A program made the position numbers and the translations under genes. Of a stretch of 57,727 nucleotides of DNA, positions 10,760-20,443 are shown piece by piece. The DNA comes from Chara braunii (lineage: Eukaryota > Streptophyta > Charophyceae > Charales > Characeae). The notes under the pieces are model-generated. The model was given only the letters and a program-made list of their open reading frames with translations, was not told the origin of the DNA and did no database searches. The stretch's first letter is position 1; every line of letters starts with the position of its first letter. The stretch is from contig BFEA01000737.1 of the NCBI GenBank assembly GCA_003427395.1, forward strand, positions 427,849-485,575, given 5' to 3'.

Positions 10760-10820
10760 CGTCAGTCCTGGTCCAGTCAAGCAAGTACCGCATGGNNNNN
10801 NNNNNNNNNNNNNNNNNNNN
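10760..10820. other. Misplaced mate sequence and N gap
   Basis: Bases 10761-10795 are identical to 6369-6403, about 4.4 kb upstream, consistent with the other end of one mate-pair fragment. A 25-N gap (10796-10820) follows. This joins sequence that is not contiguous in the genome. Confidence 0.93.
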
Positions 10821-10881
<61 letters not shown>

Positions 10882-10910
10882 TACAGGCAGAGGTTACATC
10901 GGGCATGAAG

Positions 10911-10951
<41 letters not shown>

Positions 10952-10985
10952 TACAGGCAGAGGTTACATCGGGCATGAAGCCCAG
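10821..10985. repeat. Duplicated (GA)n plus 36-bp unit
   Basis: (GA)n followed by a unit starting GGTTACAGGCAGAGGTTACA occurs twice (units at 10879-10914 and 10949-10984), nearly identical. A real tandem or an assembly duplication beside the gap are both possible. Confidence 0.85.
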
Positions 10986-11118
10986 GATCTGATTCGACAT
11001 TTTTTATGGCAGACATTGATTGGACATTCGGTAGGGAGACTATTTTTGGACTTCCCTATCGCAATCTTGGTCTTGCCATCTCGATCTTCGTCTCCCTCTC
11101 CCCGCCATCTCCTCATCC

Positions 11119-11450
11119 GTGGTATCTCTCCATGTGCGTGATCAAGGAGGGACCTTTCTTTTATGGATGAGGGCCCTCCTCTCTCTCACATGTGTGGTGT
11201 ATGATGGGGTGCCACGTCAGTATCTGACAGGTCAGGTCATATCTTTGAGTCTTCCGTTGCACTACATTGTGCTATTTTCATATGTATCTGGATGTACATT
11301 GCTTGTTGATGCTCTGCTGACGCTGCATTGTCCATTCGAGTCCTTTTCATCACTTTGCGGATCCTTGGCTCTACAAACATCGCTCAAATGGGCATGTATC
11401 ATTGTGGGTTCAATTCTGTCAGGCCTCAACCTCCCCTGGGCACGGTAAGT
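11119..11450 (+). CDS. Possible hydrophobic exon ending at a splice donor
   Basis: An open frame of 109 codons, rich in Leu/Val/Cys with several hydrophobic stretches, ends where its stop codon lies inside a consensus 5' splice site (CACG|GTAAGTT, 11441-11451). That arrangement would fit an exon reading up to a donor. There is no domain recognition and no matching acceptor was identified, so this may be chance in a repeat region. Confidence 0.2.
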
Positions 11451-11516
11451 TGGTGCTAGGTTGGCACCGCACGCGCTTGTCCCCCGGCCTACTTAGTACA
11501 ATGCATGGATAGATCA

Positions 11517-11590
11517 GCTGTTGTAGTAGCTCAGTGGGTTGAGCTAGGGTGTGCTGCAAGGGGGAGGTCGAGGGTTGAATTCCAATTGGC
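11517..11590 (+). mobile_element. tRNA-like SINE head
   Basis: TAGCTCAGTGGGTTGAGC (A-box-like) is followed about 30 bases later by GAGGGTTGAATTCC (B-box-like). The anticodon and acceptor stems do not form, so this reads as a SINE promoter head. The downstream limit is unknown. Confidence 0.4.
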
Positions 11591-11901
11591 TCTGTGCATC
11601 GCATGGTGCAGATATAGCTAGGGTGCAGACAGGGACGGGCCAAGTAGGGCTAGTGGAGTGGATGGTCACGCAGTCAAGTGGGGATTTGCTTTGGGGTGGT
11701 AGGGATGTAGATGGGATAGTCAAGCGGCCGTTTGTAGCGGACGGATTGTCTGCTTCAAATGGCGAATCGACCAACGTGGGCCCAGTTGATGACAGGGGTA
11801 TGGGAGGGGATGGTGGCCGTGAGCTTCCCTGATGACCGAGAACAGAGCCGCTCTAAGTGATGACAGATACAGCTAATGGATGGTGCCCAGGGAAGAGGCT
11901 T

Positions 11902-12047
11902 AAACCACCAGTACCTCGGCCATATACGGGCCGCTGGCTGGCACCTCGACTTTTGGGGGCCCGGGCAAAATTCGGGCCGTTGACAGCAGCCTGGATGCCC
12001 GCAGGTCACGGCGAGTCAAGGACACAGAGGGCCGAGGTACTGGTGGG
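11902..12047. mobile_element. ACCACCAGTACC-type MITE, copy 1
   Basis: Perfect 17-bp terminal inverted repeats: CCACCAGTACCTCGGCC at 11905-11921 and its complement at 12030-12046, enclosing about 108 bases. The left flank is TTAA. The right flank has GATGATAA, so the target duplication is imperfect. It belongs to the family at 17.6-19.3 kb. Confidence 0.75.
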
Positions 12048-12100
12048 ATGATAAACAACCAACAATGCCCACAACAACAGCAGTACGACCACAAGCAGCT

Positions 12101-12375
12101 GGAGAGGGGTCTACTGCACGACTGAGGTCGGGGGGGCTGATGATGCCCGTACACATACTGATGATAGGCGAGAACCTATTGGTCATATTAACAACATATC
12201 CAGAACACAGAGGGGTCTACAACGTAACTGGAACAACAACCGATAATGTGACCGGAGAGGGGTCTACTGGACAACTGAGGTAGGGGCCCTAGGGGGGCAG
12301 ATGGTGGCCGTACACTTACGGATCATAGGCTAGAACGCCATAGGTTGTGTTAACAACATAACCAGAACAGCCGAT
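12101..12375. repeat. ~153-bp tandem duplication
   Basis: Two diverged units begin with GGAGAGGGGTCTACTG at 12101 and 12254. Both end near AACAACATA(T/A)CCAGAACA. Confidence 0.8.
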
Positions 12376-13100
12376 AACAGCTGTGCTAGGTGGGTTGCTC
12401 AGGGGTTGTCATAGGTTAGACCTTGTTTAGGTGGCGGCATTAGACGTTGCCTGTGATATCCAATGTATACACGATTGGATCCATACACTGGGGAGCCCGG
12501 ATAAGTTTGGGGGCATTAAGGATTTACCCATTGGGCCTGTAGAAAGAACATTTACACCTAGCGCCCAAAGTACCTGTGTCCCAACAGGGCTCGTTCGAGC
12601 ATACTTCAGCCAGGGTTGAGCGGGGTTCCTGCTCAGCCCTGGTGCCTGCAACCGCCACCCAGTCAGGTCACCCTGCCAAGATGGTAGAGGGTGATGATCC
12701 TGAGAGGTAGACACTGAGGTAGGACTGGGAAGTGGCGGTACGTCGGGGAGATTAGACGAGAGGAAGGGGGGCTTGGGGTCTCATAAGGGGTATAGGACCC
12801 TAAGGGGGAAGGGGGGAAGAAAGAAAAAGGAGAAAAAGAGAAAGGAAAAAAAAGAAAAGCTAACTGGTGTCGGCTGCACATTTCTCTTTTGGGTTGTGCA
12901 CTGGTTAGCAATAATGCTATTTTGATAACAATTTGGTTGGGTATTTGGCCACTAAAACCTACTACCTAAGGAATGAGGAATGAGCACAACCCATGACGAC
13001 AGTAGAGGGATCTGGAGAGTAGCCTGGAGGTTTATTGCCCGACCCAACAGAAGAGGGGACTGGGGATTATCGACCCTGAGAACCAATCCAACGCCTTGGT
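12376..13100. other. Unassigned stretch with purine-rich run
   Basis: No gene recognised. An A/G-rich run is at about 12805-12865. Confidence 0.5.
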
Positions 13101-13114
13101 GTTCAAGTAGTTAC

Positions 13115-13345
13115 TGAACAACGTGCATTCAGGGCATCAGGCCCCGCTGTGCACAAACGGCCTCGAACCGGCACCCTCAGCCCCAAGAACGAAGTCTCGT
13201 AACCACTACAACCCTTGGAGGTCTTATGAAAACTGGATCCATACCGGTCGTGATATCCAGCCCACCCCCAGGGCTGTAGCATCCTTGAACTCGCACCACG
13301 CACACACAACACCACACCACTGACACGGCAATCAACACATTCCGC
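13115..13345 (-). mobile_element. tRNA-derived SINE family B, copy 1 (empty-site copy)
   Basis: On the minus strand, GTAGTGGTTACGAGACTTCG is followed by GTGCCGGTTCGAGGCC, an A/B-box pair with tRNA-like spacing. The whole block is homologous to 19125-19450. Here the sequence TCTCGTAACCACTAC (13195-13209) is uninterrupted, whereas the other copy carries a MITE at that point. Confidence 0.6.
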
Positions 13346-13414
13346 TCGGACAACACGCAGCCCCACCGCCGCTACTTAACCTGGTCAAGGTTCTGGTCAG
13401 ATTGCTCATTAGCT

Positions 13415-14410
13415 AGCCGGAGCCGGAGCCAGGTGGCGCAACTCTGTGACCTAGCTTAGTGGGGGCGCGAGGCCTGGTAGAGAGCTCTGGAGGGCTGTTT
13501 GCGGGGGCAGTCTCAGTGGTCATCGGGGGTCGTAACTGGACCAATGCTGGCCGGTGCTGGAGCAAGGTGGTGCAACTCTGTAACCTAACCTGATGGGAGC
13601 ATGAGGCCTGGAAGAGCTTCAGTTCGTGCTGAAAACAGTCATGCTGGTGGTGGTCGTAGGTGAATTGAATAGGTTTCAACTATCTGATTCGTGGTTGGGA
13701 GGCTTTTTGACACACATATTCTAGTGACTTGGTAGAGTCTGAATAGTGGAAAAAAGTCGGTTGTTCTTATGAATGTCTTAGGACTCTAGGGACTCTTAGC
13801 AACCCATCTTAGGCGGTTTCGATGCTGTTATACTCAGTGATCTGCGGCTGTTCAATGCCAGAACGACGCTGGCCGGTGCTGGGGTGTTGCCCTGTAACCT
13901 GCTGATGCAGGAGCGTGAGGCCTGGTAGAGAGATCTGGGGATGCTTTGGGGTGGGCATCCCAAGGGACAACTAAGGGTTGCTGCTGGGACGACGCTGATC
14001 GGAGCTGGGGCGAGTTGTGTTGCCCTGTAACCCAGCAGGGTGGGGGTGTGAGGCCTGGAAGAGCTCAGCAGGGAGTAAGACTGTGTTGGAAAGTCTTAGA
14101 AGGGCTTGTTAGGGATCCTGAGGGTTGTGAGCATTCGTAGGACCTCTGTGGCAGCCTATTGCATGAGTAGTTCCTTAATAGGTCATTATATATTCATGAT
14201 CCTCTCCATGCTTTCTGAATCATATCGTGTTCACGGACTGTTCTCAGCCGAAGCCAGGTAATGGCCCCGGTATCTCAAATGATCACAAATGTTCTCAATG
14301 ATCTGTACAATTCGATATGGGACGCTGGGCCCGGTTCCCAGCATGTGCTGCTCCCCACGAATAGACTGGAGCATTTGTTTTCAAAAAAAACAAACAAAAA
14401 AAACAACAGA
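13415..14410 (+). mobile_element. 0.93-kb retroposon-like repeat, copy 1, with LINE-type 3' tail
   Basis: Homologous over about 900 bases to 50693-51629. It contains four diverged internal units of a segment like ACGCTGGCCGGTGCTGG...GTAACC...GAGGCCTGG, near 13419, 13548, 13863 and 13990. The 3' end (14319-14372) is the two-hairpin tail shared with LINEs and SINEs here, followed by an A-rich tract, so this sequence was probably retroposed by a LINE. It has no coding potential, and its origin as a SINE, an ncRNA or part of a longer element is unresolved. Confidence 0.65.
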
Positions 14411-14419
14411 AACGATGAG

Positions 14420-15115
14420 TGGTAGACACTGGGGTAGGATAGCAGGAGTAGGATTGCGCCAGGAAGAAATTATGAGAGTGGTAGGTTGGGAGGGAGTCCC
14501 ATAGGATTAAGGGGCCTCTACCACATGGCCGAGTGCCGAAGGTGACTCTCACCTGTCTATAATCCAGCCTCTACAACAACCTGGACTTGAAAAAAAAGAA
14601 AAAAACGATGTCCCCTGGGCCCCCTTGCCTACATTCAAATCCACAACTTGGCCCCCCAGTCCAGCACATAAAAGGCGGTGCACCCACTGCAGTGGCTGTC
14701 CAACTCGGAATGGTCCATCTTGACCCCACCTAAAAACAGGAGAGTAGGGGGCACAGCCAAACAAGCAAAATGGGACCTTTTGATAGATGACTTGTGGGTT
14801 TTCCAGAACTTTTCCTCCTTCGATTGTGGAGGAAGATGGGGCCACAAAAATATGCCACCTTGTAATAGGTGGCATGGGATTTGGAGGCAGCTATTGTTTG
14901 GAAACCCGTAGTGGGAGATGTTTTCTCTTCTGTTTGGCTTTCGTGGGCGGCTAAAGGGTATATATGTACAATGGGAGGCCGTTGAGATACAACCCCAAGC
15001 CTCATGGAGAACAGTAGTGATTATCAGATATAAGTTCATATAACCCCCAGCCTCATGGAAAACAGTAGTGATTATCAGAGACAACCCCCAGCCTCATGGA
15101 AACAGTAGTGCAGCT
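14420..15115. repeat. Unassigned stretch ending in a 3x ~55-bp repeat
   Basis: A hairpin GCCACCT-tgtaat-AGGTGGC lies at 14854-14873. From about 14986, three copies of CCCCAGCCTCATGG(A)GAACAGTAGTG(ATTATCAGA) follow. No gene recognised. Confidence 0.6.
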
Positions 15116-15354
15116 AAGAAAGCATCTAAAAGTGTGAAAGCACATCAATGACATAGGGCCTCGCTACACATTGATTGAAACGAAAAAAGATCAAATGCAT
15201 CTTCCCAAGGAAGTGGTAAGATGTGTCCGTTGCTATTCATAGTGACAGATGCATCTTGCCATTCTCTGCGGGAAGATGCACTTGGGGGAAGATGCACTGT
15301 TATGCAAGGCCAATACTTTGGACAAATATTGGAACTGTACCGATGGCATGGCAC

Positions 15355-15468
15355 CTAACGTCTTCGCCCAAATAGAACACCTGGTCATTATCACTGCATG
15401 TGGACTGAAAGTTGCTCCAAATACAGCTATAATGACCGGGTGTTCTATTCGGGTGAAGAAGACGGTAG
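15355..15468. mobile_element. CTACNGTCTTC-type MITE, copy 1 (foldback)
   Basis: The left arm contains CTAACGTCTTCGCCCAAATA and GAACACCTGGTCATTAT. The right arm is its near-perfect inverse, ending GAAGACGGTAG. The arms pair over more than 30 bp with a few mismatches, leaving a loop of about 40 bases. Confidence 0.75.
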
Positions 15469-15927
15469 TGCTCGAGGATAGGACTGGATATCCGGCCACA
15501 AAACTGGGCCAGTCCTATATAAACACTGCCAATTCTAATGGGGTTAAATCAAGTGCAAAGGGCAGGTGTGCCTACAAGCTTTATGAACTGACCTGTTGGG
15601 TACCAGACAGTTCAAAATAAAAGGGAAAGAAGACTGTCAGCTTGCATATCCAGGGCAGGGCAATCAATGCTGGAAGGGGTATGTTCTCTACATTGATCAA
15701 AGTTTGGTTTTGATTCTTCATTTCTACTTAGTAATTAAAAAAGGAGGGAGGGACTAGTTTTTTAGCAGTAGATATATGGCGCCTGGTATAAGGGCGAAGA
15801 GGTTTCCTCCCCCCCCCTTAACTACCTGCACAGTCAATCCTTTGGATACCAGATTAATCAATGCTGGCAGGTTTCACAGTCAACTTCCTGTATTCATTTT
15901 GTATTCATTCTGTATTCATTATGTAAA

Positions 15928-15981
15928 GGGACGCTGGACCCGTTTTCCAGCAGGTGATGCTCCCCACCAATAGATGGAGCC
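15928..15981 (+). mobile_element. LINE/SINE 3' tail copy
   Basis: GCTGGA-cccgttt-TCCAGC and CTCC-...-GGAG hairpins separated by AGGTGATG. There is no poly-A directly after this copy. The hairpin at 15990-16029 follows. Confidence 0.8.
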
Positions 15982-15989
15982 TCTCCCCG

Positions 15990-16070
15990 GGTGCTAGTGG
16001 TGTCTGATCTTATCAGTACCACTAGCACCACAGGGGGGGGGGNGTTTATTAAAAAAAAAAAAAAAAAAAA
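15990..16070. other. 12-bp perfect hairpin, N, and poly-A run
   Basis: GGTGCTAGTGGT (15990-16001) pairs with ACCACTAGCACC (16018-16029), with an inner CTGAT/ATCAG helix. A G-run with one N (16043) and A20 follow. Confidence 0.85.
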
Positions 16071-16097
16071 AGGGTTCACGGGTGATAATGCGAAAGG

Positions 16098-16307
16098 CTA
16101 CCGTCTTCCCTCCAAACACAAGGCATATGCGCTGTATTCGAGTTTTCCAAAAATTATTCGTTGTATTCGAGTTTTCCAAACATTATTCGTTAAATTCGAA
16201 AATCAGGGCTGTTCGAATAGAACACGTGTATTGTATTCGAAAGAAAGTAACCCGTGGGGTGTATTCGTTTACAATGCATATGCGTTATGGTCGGGGGAAG
16301 ACGGTAG
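16098..16307. mobile_element. CTACNGTCTTC-type MITE, copy 2
   Basis: The left terminus CTACCGTCTTCCCTCCAA...GCATATGCGC inverts to GCATATGCGTTATGG...GGGGGAAGACGGTAG at the right. The interior has ATTCGAGTTTTCCAAA duplicated (near 16138 and 16166). Confidence 0.8.
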
Positions 16308-16509
16308 TTAGTGTTTGAACCATCTGTGTCCATAGCACGACTCCCTTTGACCCTCTAGAGTGGGGATGGACAGGGGAGCAGCAAACGAGATTATGGGAAT
16401 ACAACGATGTACGATGGTTAGAGATCATGTCATACTACTCAACTCGCCTCTGCCGCGGTAATGAAAGGGAAGGCGGACCGGAGACTCAACATCGGAAAAG
16501 GAGGATCAA

Positions 16510-17151
16510 GGGACTTGGCGTAGTCCAAATATGCGCAGTCTTTGCCCAGCAGCTATAGGGGCATTGCAGTGGCAAATCCTGCACTGGTACCTCCCCACAC
16601 CAGACTGGATACGTCTCTCCAGGTCAGATCTTAACAAAAAGGTATTATTTTGCCTTTTTGCCCAATTTAGAGCTATGATGGAGCACTGCCTCATGCCATG
16701 CCCTATGGCTGTTCAGATATGGAAGTGGTTTGATGCTACATGGGACTTTCTTGTAGGCCACCATCCGACCGCAGTCCCGTATAATGATTTTGGGTCAGCC
16801 GAACGACCAGTTTCAAAACTGGAATTTGGAGCACATTTGTTTTCCTGCTAACTTGTTCAATGACACAAAAGTTGGTGTTCTTATGACAACAACTTGGAGG
16901 GCAGGATGCTGTTTTGTGAGAAAGGAAAAAACCTTTGGATTTCAACAGGCCCAAGGTGAGATTGAGGACGTCATAGGGACGATAACATACCACACTTGGT
17001 GGAGTATGCAGGACGACTTTGCAGGGGAAGCAGCGCCACAAGCTTGCACAAAATGATTCCAATTGTTGACAAAAGCTGGGTGGATCGTAGGCAGCACGTG
17101 CTGCTCCCCAATAACAGATTGGAGCCTGTTTTTTCTCAAAAAAAAAAAAAA
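16510..17151 (+). pseudogene. LINE (L1-type) ORF2 3' fragment with its 3' tail
   Basis: The 16531-16851 frame carries a Trp/Leu-rich segment and MEHCLMPCPMAVQIWKWF, matching the C-terminal His-Cys part of the zinc-binding motif after plant L1 reverse transcriptases. A frameshift near 16790 continues in 16784-17056 (TTWRAGCCFVRKEKTFGFQQ), which is homologous to a second fragment at 18.89 kb. The element ends with the second tail hairpin CTCC...GGAG (17103-17133) and a poly-A run (17138-17151). The 5' part and reverse transcriptase are absent. Confidence 0.7.
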
Positions 17152-17173
17152 GGGAACAAAGAAAGGGTGGATC

Positions 17174-17373
17174 CTACAATCTTCCCCCGAATGCAACGTA
17201 CGGTTATTATTGCTGAATCTAGACCTAAAGACAAACCAAATTCAGCTATAATTCCGAACCAGAGTCGGTAATATATTTTACTATATATTTTACGATCTCT
17301 TTGAAATGGGTCCCACGTGTGTAAACATTCCAAACAACTATGACCGTACGTTGTATTCGGGGGAAGACTGTAT
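17174..17373. mobile_element. CTACNGTCTTC-type MITE, copy 3
   Basis: The left terminus CTACAATCTTCCCCCGAATG pairs with the inverse GTATTCGGGGGAAGACTGTA at the right. The arms continue through CAACGTACGGT/ACCGTACGTTG. It sits immediately 3' of the LINE poly-A. Confidence 0.8.
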
Positions 17374-17594
17374 GAAGGAAATCTACTGATTAGGCCAGAA
17401 CAAGAATATCGCATGGAAGCAGTGGAGAGCTTCAGAATGTGGCTAACGGAGTCTCGGTTGATGTGCTTTCCTTTAGCTAGTTGATGTTTCAGTTCGCTAA
17501 GTCAACTTCGTTGCAGTTTCCCAAAGGGTCCCGGTGCAGCACTTCGCTGTCCCCAACCAATTCTGTTGTGGTCTCTGAGGCCCATCCCTGCCCT

Positions 17595-18060
17595 TAGACC
17601 ACCAATGCTCGCTTGGCCCATACGTCGGCCGCAGTTCTTTGCCGTTAGTGCGCTGCGATAACTGGGCTTCGGGGCTATGAGACCACAATGGCTGGCGGTG
17701 CCAGCCAAAAGGGAAAAAAATGCCACGCTGGCGGTTCAACGAAGTTTGGCGCGCAGGGCGTTCTGAGCCCTGGAAGAAAGTGGCACGGAAGTACTGGTGG
17801 TTTAAAGCACCAGTCCATGGCGCCAGGCAGCTGGAGAACCTGTTTTGAGCCTCTCTGAAAATTTAGGAGGCCTAGCGTTGTAGATAAAATGAATCGGCAG
17901 TGGGCGACCTCTAAAATGGGCCCACGGCCAATAGCTGGCAGGTACAGGTGGTTTATACCACCAGTACATGGGCACCTGGGCCGTGGGTCTGACACCTCAA
18001 ATTCTGGAGGTGCGAAATGAAAACGGGGCTGCCGATCGAATTTATCAAGGGTGGGCCCAG
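17595..18060. mobile_element. Cluster of ACCACCAGTACC-type MITEs, end to end
   Basis: GTACTGGTGG at 17791-17800 is followed by TTTAA and a new start AGCACCAGTCC (17806). That element ends GGTACAGGTGG (17941-17951), followed by TTTA and TACCACCAGTAC (17956-17967). At least one complete ~150-bp element is therefore joined to flanking partial ones. The interior AATCGGCAGTGGGCGACCTC is related to the 18.7-kb copy. Confidence 0.6.
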
Positions 18061-18500
18061 CGTTTGACGTTTCGGCCTCGTTCTCTTGTGGCGATAAGTT
18101 TAGGACTGCAAGGTTGGGGCCGTGTACTCATTGTTTAAAGTCGGCTTCCCCGCTCCACTGGGTCTCAAGACTGCGCTTCTTTGCCAGCCTCTCCCCTTCC
18201 TTGTAGTAATCTACCTAATCTCGTGTGTACACTAAGCGCGGAGTGCTATTGTTTTGAGGAGCTCGTCTGCAAAACAAAGGTCTTTAGGAGGTCAGAAAGG
18301 ATTGGGAGGAGGGGTGAAGGCTTAACAAGGCATTTTATGAGACTGACAAGTGGAAGGGCAAGAACGATGGGCAAGAGCTGAGTGAAGACAGATTTCTTCA
18401 GAAAGGTTCTAGCAGTGAACATTTGTGGGAAGGCCAGCCAATCCCCTTGGAAACAAGGGTGATCAATATTGGCCCATCCTGAAATCTTCCTATATGAATT
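18061..18500. other. Unassigned stretch
   Basis: No protein-like frame, repeat or RNA recognised. Confidence 0.45.
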
Positions 18501-18506
18501 ATGCAT

Positions 18507-18560
18507 GGGGATGCTGGACCTGATTTGCTGCAGGTGTTGCTCTCCACCAATAGATTGCAG
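18507..18560 (+). mobile_element. LINE/SINE 3' tail copy (diverged)
   Basis: GCTGGACCTGATTTGCTGC then CTCTCCACCAATAGATTGCAG. The first hairpin is weakened by TTTGCTGC. Confidence 0.6.
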
Positions 18561-18632
18561 TCCTCACGAGGGGTAGCCCAATACATGGGTATGCTGGTGT
18601 CACCAGCGATATTCGGTCTTCCCCATGGATGC

Positions 18633-18814
18633 TTAAACCAGCAGTACCTTTCCCCGCTTGAAAAAACAAATATGCGGCGGTTAACGCGGGCAATTTCCGG
18701 GGCCGGGGCGCCATGGATAAATTCATCGGCGGCCCGTGTTGCATTTCAGGCCTCTGAAAGTCGCAGTGAGGAGGCTGCGGCCGACATATGACAAACGGTA
18801 CTGGTGGGGTTTAA
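18633..18814. mobile_element. ACCACCAGTACC-type MITE, copy with TTAA flanks
   Basis: TTAAACCAGCAGTACC (18633-18648) and GGTACTGGTGGGGTTTAA (18797-18814) are inverted. TTAA occurs at both edges. The interior GATAAATTCATCGGCGGCCC is shared with the 17.9-kb cluster. Confidence 0.75.
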
Positions 18815-18885
18815 TATTGAAAAAAGGAAAGGGATTGCAGGTACGGAGATGATGGGATGGAGTCTAGCTAGCCCTCCCTTCCGGA

Positions 18886-19058
18886 AGTAACCTCTTTGAA
18901 TATGAAATACTTGCAATGTTTATGGCAACCTGGAGGGCAAGGTGCTCCTTTGGAAATAAGGAACACACCTTCAATATTCCCCAAGCAGAAAAAGAGATTG
19001 CTGAAACTATCATGTTTAACACTCACATGGTCTGGAAAATTTTAAAGAAGAACTATTA
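18886..19058 (+). pseudogene. LINE ORF2 extreme C-terminal fragment
   Basis: An open frame reads MATWRARCSFGNKEHTFNIP followed by a QAEKEIAET stretch and ends at TAA near 19059. It aligns with the TTWRAGCCFVRKEKTFGF segment of the 16.5-kb LINE. There is no start and no tail. Confidence 0.55.
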
Positions 19059-19124
19059 AAATGAAAAGAACCACAAACTACATGGATGAACGACAATGCG
19101 CTTCTGGATCTTCTAGATTGCTGA

Positions 19125-19460
19125 TCAGTGCTTTAGGGGTTCAGGCCCCGCCGTGCACGCACGGCCTCAAACTGGCACCCTCATCCTCAGGAACTGAGTC
19201 TCTTAAACCACCAGTACCTACCACGTTTTTAGGCGTTAACTCGGAGGCTGAATCTGTGCGCCGCGTGGGTCCATATGCATTTGCGCCAGAGGGGGCCTAA
19301 GAGCCCCTGGGGTACTGGTGGCTTAACCACTACAGCACTGACGCAGTGTTCAAAAGTGGAATCGTATCGGTCGTGATATCCACCCCACACCTGCAGGGCT
19401 GTAGTGTCCAGCGCACACACACCAGACAACACCACACGGACACGGCAATACACGCACACT
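19125..19460 (-). mobile_element. tRNA-derived SINE family B, copy 2, split by a MITE
   Basis: Homologous to 13115-13345: shared GGGGTTCAGGCCCCG-type start, CACGGCCTC, the B-box inverse, CGGTCGTGATATCCA and CAGGGCTGTAG. The MITE at 19203-19326 lies between its A and B boxes. Confidence 0.65.
19203..19326. mobile_element. ACCACCAGTACC-type MITE with TTAA target duplication
   Basis: TTAA (19203-19206), ACCACCAGTACC, about 90 bases, GGTACTGGTGG (19311-19321), C, TTAA (19323-19326). Comparison with the uninterrupted SINE copy at 13195-13209 (TCTCGTAACCAC) shows the element and one TTAA are extra. TTAA duplication is known for piggyBac-type transposases, but the termini do not start CCC, so the superfamily is uncertain. 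Confidence 0.82.
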
Positions 19461-19646
19461 TTCCAACGGCATGTGACCCATCAACAAAACCAAGGACTGA
19501 CCCGATCTCAAATAATAGCCACTATCCCTAAGAAGAAGATCATCAGCAAAGGACTGGTGGATTGGAGAGGCCTGAACGGGTGGGACCGATGTGTATGGAG
19601 TAGGTACCGAGGAGAAAGATGGGACTTAAACAAAAATGTATAAGAG

Positions 19647-19995
19647 ATGTGTGCAGACCCAGTAAAAGCACACTTTGGAAGACATAAAATTTGGTCACAA
19701 GTTTTGGCCAGAGCGGGCATAGATCTCATATTGCTAAATGTCCAACAGGCCCGCATCAGCAGGTATCCCCAAATACAGGCCGTATGGGACCACATGAAGA
19801 GAGTTGGTGGATGCACTTGGCCAAATATTGTATGCATCCAAGAAACCCATCTCATGAACAAACCTGAATCCTCAGAGAACAAAGCCGATCCGGCCGTACC
19901 AAACATACCACTAAAAAAAATGGTACAAAAGATGGGAGTAGACCCCATAAAAGCATCCTTCAGAAAAGACAAGTGGACCTGCCGCAGCCCAGTGT
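19647..19995 (+). pseudogene. LINE endonuclease N-terminal fragment, copy A
   Basis: The frame includes GIDLILLNVQQARISRYPQI and PNIVCIQETHLMNKP. The latter is the conserved QETH motif of the APE-type endonuclease that opens ORF2 of L1-type LINEs. It would nick target DNA. The downstream catalytic part and reverse transcriptase are missing. The last ~20 bases (ACAAGTGGACCTGCCGCAGC, 19969-19988) also occur at 44875-44894. Confidence 0.75.
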
Positions 19996-19999
19996 CAAC

Positions 20000-20158
20000 C
20001 CTGCCCTTGGCACGGGTACTGCACTGTGTGGGGTCCGCGGTATTATATGGCCTCCATGATGTCACGAGGGTTTGATGGTACCCTTGGACCCAGCGCCACC
20101 ATGCGCGGCAGGCCATATTGTGTGCACTGGACAGTGCTAAAATACATGGTCCCACAAA

Positions 20159-20192
<34 letters not shown>

Positions 20193-20443
20193 TCATCGCC
20201 AACATCGGGCCAATCGAGGGGAAAGGAAAGAACGGACCCGCTGGTGCCCCCCAGTGGTCCCACCTGGCCCCAGCCCCTCGTTCCTCACGGAGAGGATAGC
20301 CAGACAAACGGTGCCGGATACACAGATACCTTAGATAATTGCTCAGTTTTGCTCAGCTTTTTTCCAATTTTTCCTAATTTTTCCTTCTCAGTCTTCTTTG
20401 CTTTTTTCTCAGTATGAGGCACTTTCAACACTGTGTAAATAAT
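20000..20443. other. Unassigned stretch with A-run and (TA)n
   Basis: A ~22-base A-run followed by (TA)n at 20156-20192. No gene recognised. Long minus-strand frames through here only read the T-rich run. Confidence 0.55.

Noticed and set aside
19508-20263. 251-codon minus-strand open frame
   Set aside because: It is antisense to the LINE endonuclease fragment and runs through a poly-T and (TA)n tract. The plus-strand endonuclease explains the sequence.
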